From Pedobacter jeongneungensis (GTDB lineage Bacteria; Bacteroidota; Bacteroidia; Sphingobacteriales; Sphingobacteriaceae), in contig NZ_AYMG01000001.1 of the NCBI RefSeq assembly GCF_000633455.1, positions 548,660 through 612,659 on the forward strand: a DNA stretch of 64,000 nucleotides, read 5' to 3'. Position 1 is the stretch's first letter. Each line of letters begins with the position of its first letter. This document shows, piece after piece, positions 34,118-42,952 of the stretch. The translations under genes and the position numbers were made by a program. The notes under the pieces are model-generated. The model was not told the DNA's origin. It did no database searches and worked only from the letters and a program-made list of their open reading frames with translations.

Positions 34118-36124
34118 ATGGATTTTAAAGCACAGCTATTGGCAGGTATTCCATCGGTTTTACCCGCAAAAAAAATAAGAAATGCACAATTGAGCCATGC
34201 GCCGGTAAGGAGAGCGGTTTTAAATGCAGAAGAGAAAAAGTTAAGCATTAAAAATGCGCTGCGTTATTTTCCTGAAGCATGGCATCAGGAACTCGCACAG
34301 GAATTTTTACAAGAACTTGAAAATTACGGCCACATTTATATGTACCGTTTTATGCCCGATTATGCCATTTATGCAAGGCCGATAACTGAATATCCCTGCC
34401 GCACACCACATGCTGCCGCCATTATGCTCATGATCCAGAATAATTTGGATCCGGCCATCGCACAGCACCCTGAAGAACTGATTACTTATGGGGGGAATGG
34501 AAGTGTGTTCCAGAATTGGGCACAGTACTTAATCACAATGCAATACCTCGCTGTGATGACTGATCAGCAAACGCTGAACATTTATAGCGGGCACCCACAG
34601 GGCTTATTCCCTTCAAATGCTGCTGCGCCGCGTGTGGTGGTAACCAATGGCATGATGGTGCCGAACTATTCTTCGCCTGAAGATCTTGAAAAATTTAATG
34701 CCTTAGGCGTAACACAATACGGGCAGATGACGGCTGGTTCGTACATGTATATCGGTCCGCAGGGGATTGTTCATGGTACGGCGATTACCTTAATGAATGC
34801 TTTCCGTAAAAAAGGTTTTTATGGAAAAGATACTGCCGGTAAAATCTTTCTTACCGCTGGTTTAGGAGGCATGAGTGGTGCTCAAACCAAAGCTGGCAAC
34901 ATTGTAGGCTGCATTACAGTCTGTGCAGAGGTTAACCCTAAAGCCGCCACCAAAAGGCACCAGCAAGGTTGGGTAGATGAGCTGATTGATAATTTAGATG
35001 AACTGGTGAAAAGGGTGCTATGGGCTCAAAATGAAAAACAAACGGTTTCATTGGCTTACATTGGTAATGTAGTGGATGTTTGGGAACGTTTTGATCAGGA
35101 AAATATTGAAGTTGCGATTGGTTCCGACCAAACTTCGCTCCATAATCCTTACTCCGGGGGCTATTATCCCGCAGGTTTAAATTTTGATGAAGCCAATGAA
35201 ATGATGGCAAATGCGGCTGAACAGTTTAAAATTGATGTTCAGGCTTCATTAAAAAGACATGCCGCCAGCGTTAACAAACATACTGCTAAGGGAACTTACT
35301 TTTTTGATTATGGAAATGCCTTTTTACTGGAATGCAGTAGGGCAGGTGCTGATGTGATGTCGGAAAATGGTGTCGATTTTAGGTATCCGTCTTATGTGGA
35401 AGATATTTTGGGCCCTTTGTGTTTCGATTATGGTTTCGGTCCGTTTAGGTGGGTATGTGCATCTGGAAGTGAGAAAGACCTCGATTTAACCGATCAAATG
35501 GCAAAAGAAGTGATGGAAGAAATTAAATTGACTGCGCCTTCAGAAATACAGCAGCAATTACAGGATAATATCAACTGGATTACGGCAGCCAAAGAAAACA
35601 GACTGGTAGTAGGCTCTAAGGCACGTATTTTATATGCAGATGCCGAAGGTCGTGCAAAAATTGCTTTGCGCTTCAATAAGGCCATTAAAACGGGCGAATT
35701 ATCCGCTCCTGTAATTTTAGGTAGGGATCATCATGATGTAAGCGGAACGGATTCGCCTTTTAGGGAAACCAGTAATATTTACGATGGAAGCAGATTTACC
35801 GCCGATATGGCCATTCATAATGTAATTGGCGATAGTTTTAGGGGTGCAACCTGGGTTTCGATCCATAATGGCGGTGGCGTAGGCTGGGGTGAAGTAATTA
35901 ATGGCGGTTTCGGAATGGTACTGGACGGAACTGAACAGGCTGCAGAAAAATTACAGAACATGCTTTTTTATGATGTAAACAATGGTATTGCCCGAAGAAG
36001 CTGGGCCCGTAATAAGGAAGCCCGTTTCGCCATTGAACGCGAAATGGAACGCACAGGAACTTTAAAAATTACATTGCCTAACTTAGTTGATGAAGAGCTA
36101 TTGAATGGCTTAGGGATAGGGTAG
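34118..36124 (+). CDS. hutU: Urocanate hydratase
   Basis: A 668-aa enzyme that hydrates urocanate to imidazolonepropionate using tightly bound NAD+. Family blocks are visible throughout: EYPCRTPHAAAIMLMIQNNL, YGGNGSVFQNWAQY, MYIGPQGIVHGT, the dinucleotide-binding TAGLGGMSGAQ and IGSDQTSLHNPYSGGYYPAG. It is about 100 residues longer than the classic Pseudomonas enzyme (about 555 aa), as in other Bacteroidetes HutU. It shares a transcript with hutH. A strong hairpin 27 bp behind the stop may end the operon. Confidence 0.96.
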   Translation: MDFKAQLLAGIPSVLPAKKIRNAQLSHAPVRRAVLNAEEKKLSIKNALRYFPEAWHQELAQEFLQELENYGHIYMYRFMPDYAIYARPITEYPCRTPHAAAIMLMIQNNLDPAIAQHPEELITYGGNGSVFQNWAQYLITMQYLAVMTDQQTLNIYSGHPQGLFPSNAAAPRVVVTNGMMVPNYSSPEDLEKFNALGVTQYGQMTAGSYMYIGPQGIVHGTAITLMNAFRKKGFYGKDTAGKIFLTAGLGGMSGAQTKAGNIVGCITVCAEVNPKAATKRHQQGWVDELIDNLDELVKRVLWAQNEKQTVSLAYIGNVVDVWERFDQENIEVAIGSDQTSLHNPYSGGYYPAGLNFDEANEMMANAAEQFKIDVQASLKRHAASVNKHTAKGTYFFDYGNAFLLECSRAGADVMSENGVDFRYPSYVEDILGPLCFDYGFGPFRWVCASGSEKDLDLTDQMAKEVMEEIKLTAPSEIQQQLQDNINWITAAKENRLVVGSKARILYADAEGRAKIALRFNKAIKTGELSAPVILGRDHHDVSGTDSPFRETSNIYDGSRFTADMAIHNVIGDSFRGATWVSIHNGGGVGWGEVINGGFGMVLDGTEQAAEKLQNMLFYDVNNGIARRSWARNKEARFAIEREMERTGTLKITLPNLVDEELLNGLGIG

Positions 36125-36375
36125 GCTTCTACCACAGAGGCTTTTTTGGAGGGTTTCGTCATTCCCGCGCAGGCGGGAATGACGAAACCCTGTGAAGCAT
36201 TACATTTCCTAATCAAGTTAGGAATGACGATTTTCTTTTTAGCCACAGAGGCACTGAAAACACGGAATATCTTCCGCGTATTGTCACCCCGGGCTTAGTA
36301 GTTGTTAATCCAATAAAAAAATTTGTGTTCCCTGTGCCTTTGTGGTGAATACCTTTGCGTTAAAAATGCGATAAA
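36125..36375. repeat. Intergenic repeat block with 18-bp hairpin
   Basis: At 36151-36190 an 18-bp perfect inverted repeat (GGGTTTCGTCATTCCCGC and its complement, 4-nt loop) is followed by a weaker TTCCTAA/TTAGGAA repeat. Further on, ACCACAGAGG/CCACAGAGGCAC-type words and their complements (CTGTGCCTTTGTGGT near 36335) form long-range inverted repeats. The same families of words recur at 50925, 56286 and 58600, so these are dispersed repeats. The first hairpin lies between converging transcripts and may also terminate both. Confidence 0.75.
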
Positions 36376-38871
36376 TTACTTCAAAGGCAAAGTAAAGTGA
36401 AAAACAGAACCTTTATCTACTTCGCTTTCTGCCCATATTTTACCATGATGCCTTTCAATAATCTCGGCACTAAGGTAAAGTCCGATTCCGAACCCCGAAA
36501 TGGTATGGTTGCCCTTTACGCGGTAATAGCGCTCGAAAAGTTTATCGATATCATCGGGTTTTATGCCTATGCCTTCATCTTTAATCTGAATTTCAACCTC
36601 GGTATCATGCAATTTGCAGGTAACTTCAATACGGGTGCCATTATCCGAATATTTTAAGCCATTGCTGATCAGGTTTGAAATTACATTGCCAATTTTATCG
36701 CGGTCGGCATGTATCGTTACCTCGCAAGTTGGGTTTAATATAATCTGATGGGAAGATTGCGAAATGTAAGTTTCTTCAATGGTTTCTTTCAATAATTCAT
36801 CTAAGCTAAAATCGGTTTTTTCGATTAATAATTTACCGGATTCCAATCGGGATACGTTTAAGAAACCATTGATCATGGTTGTCATTTTTCTGATCTGGCT
36901 GTGCGCTTTATCTAACGCAACAATACCATAATTATCTTCGTCTTTTTTAGCCTTCCGTTGCAAAACCTGCACAAAACCATTGATAGCCGTTAGAGGTGTT
37001 TTTAATTCATGACTCACCATGCCGATAAAGTCATTTTTACGAAGTTCATCGAGTTTCTGCTCTGTAATATCAATAAATAACCCCGAATATTCAGTTGCAT
37101 TTCCATGTTGATCTACAAATACCCTTCCGGTGGCCCTTACCCATTTTTCTTCACCTGTAATTAAATTGTTAATCGGATACTCGGTATCGCTTGACGAATG
37201 GTTTTTCAAGGCATTACCTAAAGCTATATTCAGCATGTCATGATAATCGGGATTAACGGCCCGCATAATTGCCTCCATTTCTGCAGGTTGATCTAAAGGA
37301 AGACCTAACAGCTCTTTAACGAAGCCCGACATGCTTATCTCAAGTGTTTTCGGATTTATACTCCACGTGCCCATCCTACCGGTTTCTATTGCCTGACGAA
37401 GTTTTTCTTCGCTATCGGCCAGTTTATTTACATATTGGAGCAGGTCTTCGTGTGTTTGGGCAAGTTCTTCATTGGTGGTGGCCAGTTCCTCATTTGCGGC
37501 TGCCATTTCCATGTTAATATCCTGAAGCTCTTCCTGGTAAAGTTTTCGCTCCGTAATATCCGGACTCACCGTAGCCATGGCAATTACCTCATCGTTTTCT
37601 TCATTTTTAATTGCGAAACCATTCCATTCAATCCAAAAAGGTTTTCCTGTTTCTTCATTCCAGAAACGGATTTCCTCCCTGAAATTTTGATTGTGCAGAA
37701 TGCCCGGTAAAAGTTGTTTCGCAATCGATCGGTCATCAGGATAAACACAATCCAAAATCGTTCTGTTGGTAATGCTTTTCCATCCTAATTTCTTTATAGC
37801 AGCAGGGTTTAGGTATTGAATAGACATGTCAAGTTCGGCCAGACCTATAAATTCTGAGCTGGCCTCAATAAGCTTGCTTAGGTTTAACCGTTCCAGCTCT
37901 ATTAGTTTTCTTTCGGTAATATCAACGCACGAACTGATATAGCCGGCAAAAGATCCATCGGCGTGGAAACGCGGAGGAGCACTGGCCAACAGCCATCTAT
38001 AATCACCTTTTTTGCTCAGGATCCTGAATTCGCCTACAAATGGTTTTTTCTCCGCAAGTGCAGATTGATACGTTTGTTCGTACTTGTCACGGTCTTCCGG
38101 GTGGATTAAGTTGGTCCAGTCAAAAGCCAATAGTTCATTCGCCGATCGGCCTGTTAAATCTGTCCAGGGTTTATTAAAATATACAGCGTTTCCGGTTTCA
38201 TCACCTACGGCAATAAAAATATCTGTTCCTTCTGCCATGGTTTTAAAACGTTTTTCACTTTCCGAAAGCTGGTTAAAGCGTTCTAAAACCCGTAATTCTA
38301 ACTCATTATTTAAAATATGCAGTGTTTCTTGTGTTTCCTGTAACTCTTCGTTTGTAGCCACAAGTTCTTCATTCGTTGCTGCCAATTCCTCTACTGTTGC
38401 CGCAAGTTCCTCATTTAAAGCTTGCTCACGTTCAAGTGCTTCGGCCTTCTCACGTTCTCTTTCTATTGCTTCCTGCCTAAGTACCCGCTCGGATACATCG
38501 ATTGCAGTGTGTAAAATGCAGATGGTTTTTCCTTCATTATCTTTTATTGCGCGGTACTCAAAGTCAAAATAAAAAGTTTTGAGTTTACCTTCAATGATGA
38601 TATCAGCAGCAGTATCTTTTCCGGAAATCACCAATCCCTCGAGCCATACTTTTCTGAACATTTCGATAAAAGGCTGGCCTTTTAACTCAGGTAAAGCATC
38701 TTCTAACGATTTTCCAATCACACTCCTGTCTTTTCCCCAGATCCTGAGCATGGCATCATTTGCAGCCTGGATTATCGCCGTTTCTCCAACATGAACAGCA
38801 GTTGCTGTATAGGTTAAGTTGAAAACTTCTATTAATTTATCGTTACTTAAAAAATGACTTGACTGACTCAT
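36376..38871 (-). CDS. Cytoplasmic multi-PAS sensor histidine kinase
   Basis: An 831-aa kinase without membrane segments. Four PAS/PAC units are visible at about 15-130, 205-330, 335-450 and 485-605 (for example AEGTDIFIAVGDETGNAVYF and GYISSCVDITERKL). They are separated by heptad repeats of the ELAAT-NEELVATNEEL type at about 150-190 and 455-490, which form signalling coiled coils. The HisKA box has the phospho-accepting His in MVSHELKTPLTAI, and the ATPase domain has NLISNGLKYSD and DEGIGI. No response regulator is encoded beside it, so it is an orphan kinase. The ligand is unknown; flavin or small-molecule binding in a PAS domain is possible. Confidence 0.9.
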   Translation of the reverse strand: MSQSSHFLSNDKLIEVFNLTYTATAVHVGETAIIQAANDAMLRIWGKDRSVIGKSLEDALPELKGQPFIEMFRKVWLEGLVISGKDTAADIIIEGKLKTFYFDFEYRAIKDNEGKTICILHTAIDVSERVLRQEAIEREREKAEALEREQALNEELAATVEELAATNEELVATNEELQETQETLHILNNELELRVLERFNQLSESEKRFKTMAEGTDIFIAVGDETGNAVYFNKPWTDLTGRSANELLAFDWTNLIHPEDRDKYEQTYQSALAEKKPFVGEFRILSKKGDYRWLLASAPPRFHADGSFAGYISSCVDITERKLIELERLNLSKLIEASSEFIGLAELDMSIQYLNPAAIKKLGWKSITNRTILDCVYPDDRSIAKQLLPGILHNQNFREEIRFWNEETGKPFWIEWNGFAIKNEENDEVIAMATVSPDITERKLYQEELQDINMEMAAANEELATTNEELAQTHEDLLQYVNKLADSEEKLRQAIETGRMGTWSINPKTLEISMSGFVKELLGLPLDQPAEMEAIMRAVNPDYHDMLNIALGNALKNHSSSDTEYPINNLITGEEKWVRATGRVFVDQHGNATEYSGLFIDITEQKLDELRKNDFIGMVSHELKTPLTAINGFVQVLQRKAKKDEDNYGIVALDKAHSQIRKMTTMINGFLNVSRLESGKLLIEKTDFSLDELLKETIEETYISQSSHQIILNPTCEVTIHADRDKIGNVISNLISNGLKYSDNGTRIEVTCKLHDTEVEIQIKDEGIGIKPDDIDKLFERYYRVKGNHTISGFGIGLYLSAEIIERHHGKIWAESEVDKGSVFHFTLPLK

Positions 38872-38968
38872 TACGGGACTTTAAAGGGCTAATCTAAAAT
38901 AAATATTTATCTAAGTTTCAAAATAAATTTAAATCATAAACCTGCGTATCAATTTTTTTTGATATAAA

Positions 38969-39871
38969 CTATATACTAACCATAACCTCCTTAAAAAGGT
39001 TTTTAATTACATGAATTTCTGATGCGTATTGCGTGTTTTTCCTACAACCAAAATATAATATATTTTTAAGCGGAGTAGTACCCTGCCAAATTACCTTGAT
39101 CTTTTCTTCTTCTACTTCTTTTTTACACAGGAAATCTGGGATAATGGCTAAGCCTTTTCCGCCAGAAAGACAACGAACAATGGAATTGAGGTTGGGCACG
39201 ATGTAATTTGGCCTGAAATCGGCCCGTTTACCGAAATTAAGCTGCCAAAATCGTAAAAGGTGTTCCATATCGCCTGCGGTACCATACCATTTCTGCTTTT
39301 TTAACCATTCTTCCATCCCCAGTAAATCATTTTTCTTGGCAAGCGAATCAAAAGTTTGTCCATCAGTTTCGATTCCGCCAACCAGAACGATGGTTTCAGA
39401 AGAAAAAGCTTCATGTTCAATATTGGGTGAATTTCCTTTTTGTGGCGTAATGATCAAATCTAAAATGCCTTTATCCAGTTGATCGAGCATTTCAGGGTAT
39501 TCGCCAAAGCGGATGATGACATTAAAGGGAAGGGTAGAGATATATTGTTCGAGTGTGATCTGAAAAGTTTCAAAGCACATGCCCACACTAATGGTTGGTG
39601 TATGTTTTTCTGTGCTTTTTTGGAAATGTTTTTCTGCGTCTTCGAGTTTGGCCAGCGGCTCTACAATAAAATTATAGAGTACTTTTCCTTTTTCGGTCGG
39701 GATCATTTTTCGGCCTGTACGTTCAAACAGTTTATAACCCACATAACTTTCTAACGAGCTTAAGTGCAAACTCACACCAGGTTGCGATATAAAGAGACTT
39801 TCGGCCGCGCCGGTTAAAGTTCCCGTTTTATAAATCGCCTTGAAACTTCTGTACCATTCTAAATTAACCAT
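38969..39871 (-). CDS. LysR-family regulator divergent from mdaB
   Basis: A 300-aa LysR-type protein. I chose the ATG at 39871 (MVNLEWYRSFKAIYKTGTLT), because the winged helix-turn-helix begins there; the longer frame to 39898 would add nine residues without conservation. DNA-binding region 1-60 (AAESLFISQPGVSLHLSSLE), effector domain from about residue 85. It is divergent from the mdaB-ygiN pair across 100 bp and probably controls it, perhaps in response to quinones or electrophiles. The effector is not deducible. Confidence 0.85.
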   Translation of the reverse strand: MVNLEWYRSFKAIYKTGTLTGAAESLFISQPGVSLHLSSLESYVGYKLFERTGRKMIPTEKGKVLYNFIVEPLAKLEDAEKHFQKSTEKHTPTISVGMCFETFQITLEQYISTLPFNVIIRFGEYPEMLDQLDKGILDLIITPQKGNSPNIEHEAFSSETIVLVGGIETDGQTFDSLAKKNDLLGMEEWLKKQKWYGTAGDMEHLLRFWQLNFGKRADFRPNYIVPNLNSIVRCLSGGKGLAIIPDFLCKKEVEEEKIKVIWQGTTPLKNILYFGCRKNTQYASEIHVIKNLFKEVMVSI

Positions 39872-39939
39872 AACCTTTCTATTATAATTCTGATACAAAG
39901 CTATGAATTAACTTGTTTTAATAATAGTTTTGGGTGCTG

Positions 39940-39947
39940 TAATTTTG
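39940..39947 (+). promoter_or_regulatory. Bacteroidetes -7 box of mdaB
   Basis: TAATTTTG matches TAnnTTTG and lies 24 bp before the mdaB ATG in the intergenic region shared with the divergent lysR gene. Confidence 0.5.
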
Positions 39948-39971
39948 TCTTATCAAAATAGAAAAAACGAA

Positions 39972-40601
39972 ATGACAAAAATATTCATCATCAACGGAGG
40001 GCAAAAGTTTGGACACTCCGGCGGAAGATTTAACGAAACTATAGCTAACGCAACAGTCGATTTCTTTTCATCATTAGCAGACTTTGAAGTAAAAACAACC
40101 AATATCAACCACGATTACGATCCTAAAGAGGAAGTAGAAAAATATGTTTGGGCCAATGTGGTGATTTACCATACCCCAATCTGGTGGTTCCAGTTGCCAC
40201 ATGGATTTAAAAAATACATTGACGTAGTTTTTACCGAGGGACATAAAAAAGGGATTTATGTAAGCGATGGCCGTAAAGCTGATAATCCGACCAGGAATTA
40301 TGGTACAGGAGGCATGTTGCATGGCCGTAAGTACATGGTCACTTCATCATGGAATGCTCCAAAAGAAGCATTTACCATGCCTGAAGAATTTTTTATGGAA
40401 ACCAGTGTAGATGATGGCGTGCTGTTCGGCTTTCATAGAATGAACGCTTTTACAGGAATGCAACGGATAGATGGCATCCATTTTCATGACGTAGAAAAAA
40501 ATGCCGATATTAATAGTGCGCTGAAACAACACCATGAACATTTAACCCAAAATTTTTTAAATACCGAAGTATATGAGCATTTATCTAACAGCAATAGTTA
40601 A
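39972..40601 (+). CDS. mdaB: NAD(P)H quinone oxidoreductase, MdaB-like
   Basis: A 209-aa flavodoxin-fold enzyme starting MTKIFIINGGQKFGHSGGRF; I chose the ATG at 39972 because the frame's upstream start would add 14 residues before the conserved first strand. The segment VIYHTPIWWFQLPHGFKKYI is characteristic of MdaB-type FAD-dependent quinone reductases, as is the KYMVTSSWNAPKEAF block. It reduces quinones by two electrons using NADPH, avoiding radicals. Its last 29 bp overlap ygiN, the same partner as in Escherichia coli, which supports the assignment. Confidence 0.85.
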   Translation: MTKIFIINGGQKFGHSGGRFNETIANATVDFFSSLADFEVKTTNINHDYDPKEEVEKYVWANVVIYHTPIWWFQLPHGFKKYIDVVFTEGHKKGIYVSDGRKADNPTRNYGTGGMLHGRKYMVTSSWNAPKEAFTMPEEFFMETSVDDGVLFGFHRMNAFTGMQRIDGIHFHDVEKNADINSALKQHHEHLTQNFLNTEVYEHLSNSNS

Positions 40602-40857
40602 AAGTAAACCGGATACGGTAAATCAGCTAAGAGAAGTTTTATTGGATATGGTGGCTAATTCGAGGAAAGAAGAAGCCTGCATCCAGTATGATCTGCACGA
40701 AGCTGCCGATGATTTAACCTTTATTTTTCAGGAAGAATGGAAAGATCAGTCTGGTTTAGATCTGCATAACCAACAGCCTTATATATTGGCTTTTGTAGCA
40801 CAGGCCGGCTCCCTTACAGCTGAAATTGTAATTTATAAAACCGAAAAACTGGCCTGA
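40573..40857 (+). CDS. ygiN: Antibiotic biosynthesis monooxygenase-fold protein, YgiN-like
   Basis: A 94-aa dimeric ferredoxin-like (ABM) protein: it opens with LTAIVKSKPDTVNQLREVLL and has the family's SRKEEACIQYDLHEA and FIFQEEWKDQSGLDLHN. YgiN of E. coli re-oxidises menadiol and forms a quinone redox cycle with MdaB. The gene starts inside the 3' end of mdaB (29-bp overlap), so the two are translationally coupled. Downstream, the convergent EamA gene ends at the very next base. Confidence 0.82.
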   Translation: MSIYLTAIVKSKPDTVNQLREVLLDMVANSRKEEACIQYDLHEAADDLTFIFQEEWKDQSGLDLHNQQPYILAFVAQAGSLTAEIVIYKTEKLA

Positions 40858-41709
40858 TTATAATTTTGCCCGTCTGGAAGTTAATGCAGAACCTGCAGAA
40901 GCGATCACCACAAAAGCTACGGCAAAACATTCTTTGAGCGTAAGGTATTCCTGTAAGAAAACAAGGGCTGCCAATGAAGCCATAGCGGGTTCGAGGCTCA
41001 TTAAAATACTGAAAGTGCGTGCAGGGATCTGTTTAAGGGCTTTCATTTCGAGGGTAAATGGAATGGCGCTTGATAGTAGCGCAAGCGCTGCTCCTAAACC
41101 CAGTAATTTCGGGCTTAAGTTTCCTAAGCCACCTCCAAAAATGCCAAAAGGTAAAATCACAATGGTAGCAAATATCATCCCGATGGCAACGGCATCGCCA
41201 CCTTTCATTATTTTTGAAATCCTCCCGCCCAAAATAATATAACCTGCCCAAAAAACGCCGGCTAAAAGTGCCAATAATACACCGCCTATATTCAGTCCGG
41301 TGCCTGTCCACGGAGTGATGAGTATAATACCGGTAGCGGCCAATATTACCCAGATAAAATCAATAGCTTTTTTAGAGCCAAAAATGGCTAAAACCAATGG
41401 GCCAACAAACTCTAAGGTTACGCCTAAACCAATCGGGATCCTGGCAATGGCCATGTAAAACACCATGTTCATTACACCTAAACAAACTCCATAAAGAATT
41501 ACATATTTCCATTGTTTGGCATTTAATTTAAACAGGTTGGGGCGAAAAGCGATGAGTAAAATTACGGCTGATAAACCAATGCGTAAGGATGCGGTAGCAG
41601 CGGCACCAATTTGCGGAAAAAGCCCTTTTGCAATTGCCGCACCACACTGTACACTGATAATAGACAGTAAAACAGCTGGAATTGGTGGAATATTGATTTT
41701 GGTTTTCAT
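40858..41709 (-). CDS. EamA-family inner-membrane exporter (RhtA-like)
   Basis: A 283-aa polytopic protein with about ten hydrophobic helices in two repeats, each an EamA/DMT unit. The N-terminal half contains IGAAATASLRIGLSAVILL and GVTLEFVGPLVLAIFGSKKA; the second half contains IPFTLEMKALKQIPARTFSI, LMSLEPAMASLAALVFLQE. The latter is very like threonine/homoserine exporter RhtA. Substrate is probably an amino acid or a related metabolite. Its stop codon abuts the convergent ygiN stop without a spacer, and no terminator is visible between them. Confidence 0.85.
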   Translation of the reverse strand: MKTKINIPPIPAVLLSIISVQCGAAIAKGLFPQIGAAATASLRIGLSAVILLIAFRPNLFKLNAKQWKYVILYGVCLGVMNMVFYMAIARIPIGLGVTLEFVGPLVLAIFGSKKAIDFIWVILAATGIILITPWTGTGLNIGGVLLALLAGVFWAGYIILGGRISKIMKGGDAVAIGMIFATIVILPFGIFGGGLGNLSPKLLGLGAALALLSSAIPFTLEMKALKQIPARTFSILMSLEPAMASLAALVFLQEYLTLKECFAVAFVVIASAGSALTSRRAKL

Positions 41710-41775
41710 CAGGGCGCTCGTAAATTGAGGCGCAAAATTACAGAATTATAGTTTTCCAAACTTTTTAAATAAAAA

Positions 41776-41807
41776 AAGGGAGAATCAGATTACACCAATT
41801 CTCCCTT
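41776..41807 (-). terminator. Intrinsic terminator of the 109-aa gene
   Basis: Stem AAGGGAGAAT / ATTCTCCCTT (10 bp), followed on the minus strand by a run of seven T. It lies 15 bp past the stop of the gene at 41823. Confidence 0.88.
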
Positions 41808-41822
41808 ATGTTTAGACGTTTG

Positions 41823-42152
41823 TTAGCAGAATAATTCCTGCTCGTCCCTGTTTTCAGTAGGTATTTTTTTCAAAAAATCATCAAACGATGGTCCATCGTT
41901 ATCAGAATAGATACCATACGCGTCTAGAATATACCCAATATTTTTATCCTGATCTTCTAACAGATACAAAACTGAGTTATCTGCAGGGTCCGAATCGCCT
42001 TCAAAGCGATAGGTTTTAACAATGGTTAAATCCTCCGGTTTATAAATTTTGCCGAGTGATTTACTCTGCATCTTACCGTGATCGGACATTTTTAGTTCAT
42101 TATCTTTTCCTTTCAGCCTCAATTTCTCCAAAATTTGACTCAAAGTGTTCAT
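41823..42152 (-). CDS. Conserved small protein of unknown function (109 aa)
   Basis: I take the ATG at 42152 (MNTLSQILEKLRLKGKDNEL), because related proteins begin at the TLSQ helix; an ATG at 42170 would add six residues. The conserved core is PEDLTIVKTYRFEGDSDPAD followed by a beta strand and DAYGIYSDNDGPSFDDFLKK. This family is common in Bacteroidetes. Database entries sometimes call it phosphoribosylpyrophosphate synthetase, but at about 110 aa without any PRPP loop that name cannot be right. It is monocistronic with its own terminator. Cytoplasmic, role unknown. Confidence 0.75.
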   Translation of the reverse strand: MNTLSQILEKLRLKGKDNELKMSDHGKMQSKSLGKIYKPEDLTIVKTYRFEGDSDPADNSVLYLLEDQDKNIGYILDAYGIYSDNDGPSFDDFLKKIPTENRDEQELFC

Positions 42153-42289
42153 TGCAATTGGCTGTTCCATAGTTATACGATTTTATATTGATTAAACAAG
42201 TGGTATTGGAAATGGTTTTGCTAGTATCTGTTTTAGATCAAACTAAATGATTGTCAATGTGTTTCGTTAGTAAACTAAATTTTAATAAA

Positions 42290-42820
42290 ATGAAAAAATA
42301 TCTTTTAAGCTTAGCGATTGCTGGTGTTGCGCTTGTAAGCGGCTGTACCAAAACAGAAAAAGAAATTGCTCAGGCAACTTTAACAGAAACGGCTGATAAT
42401 ACCAAAACCATTGGTACAGCAAAGTTTTATGAAATGAGCGACGGAAAAATTAAAATGGATATTGAAATGAATTTTGCCGCACGGGCTGATAGCAATGTGG
42501 CGGTACATTTTCACGAACATGGCGATTGTGGCAATATGGGCGAAAATACCCATGGCCACTGGAATCCGACCAAAGAAGTTCATGGTAAATGGGGATCGGC
42601 AGCTTACCACAGTGGCGATATTGGTAATATTAAGTTAGATGGTAAAGGCCACGCTACGCTTTCGGTTACTACTGATCGGTGGAGCATTAAGGATGGCGAT
42701 GTTAAAAATATTATCGGCAGGGGGATTATTGTGCATGGCGGTACAGATGATTATACCACCCAACCTACAGGCAACTCAGGACCACGAGTGGGCTGCGGTG
42801 TTATTGAAGCGGTGAAGTAG
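42290..42820 (+). CDS. sodC: Superoxide dismutase [Cu-Zn], lipoprotein
   Basis: A 176-aa product from the ATG at 42290, chosen because it gives a lipoprotein signal ending LVSGC (Cys19). The mature domain has the metal ligands of the family: HFHEHGDCG, THGHWNP, then HSGDIGNI, and the C-terminal IIVHGGTDDY with the last copper His. The cysteine pair (DCG and VGCG) can form the structural disulfide. It dismutates superoxide in the periplasm or at the outer membrane. It is monocistronic, with a terminator at 42876. Confidence 0.92.
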   Translation: MKKYLLSLAIAGVALVSGCTKTEKEIAQATLTETADNTKTIGTAKFYEMSDGKIKMDIEMNFAARADSNVAVHFHEHGDCGNMGENTHGHWNPTKEVHGKWGSAAYHSGDIGNIKLDGKGHATLSVTTDRWSIKDGDVKNIIGRGIIVHGGTDDYTTQPTGNSGPRVGCGVIEAVK

Positions 42821-42834
42821 TATTCTATTAATTA

Positions 42835-42869
42835 AGATTGCTTCGTCGTTCCTCCTCGCAATGACGAAT
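42835..42869. repeat. Dispersed repeat AGATTGCTTCGTCGTTCC..., copy 1
   Basis: 35 bp identical to 54808-54842 (starts AGATTGCTTCGTCGTTCC and ends CTCGCAATGACGAAT). Both copies are intergenic. It belongs to the CGTCATTGCGAGG-type palindromic repeats of many Bacteroidetes and Proteobacteria genomes. Confidence 0.8.
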
Positions 42870-42875
42870 TTTTTT

Positions 42876-42904
42876 AAGCAGTTAAATTTTTAACTGCTTT
42901 TTTT
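42876..42904 (+). terminator. Intrinsic terminator after sodC
   Basis: Stem AAGCAGTTAA / TTAACTGCTT with a 4-nt loop, followed by a T run of seven bases including the last stem T's. Confidence 0.88.
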
Positions 42905-42952
42905 ATGCAATTTGATCAAGGTTGTCATCATCATTAAAAAACCTAAATCATT

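Noticed and set aside
41823..42152. Phosphoribosylpyrophosphate synthetase as product name
   Set aside because: The protein is about 110 aa and lacks the PRPP-binding loop and ATP motifs of that enzyme.
42835..42869. CRISPR or tandem repeat array
   Set aside because: Copies are single, far apart and palindromic; no regular spacers exist anywhere in the window.
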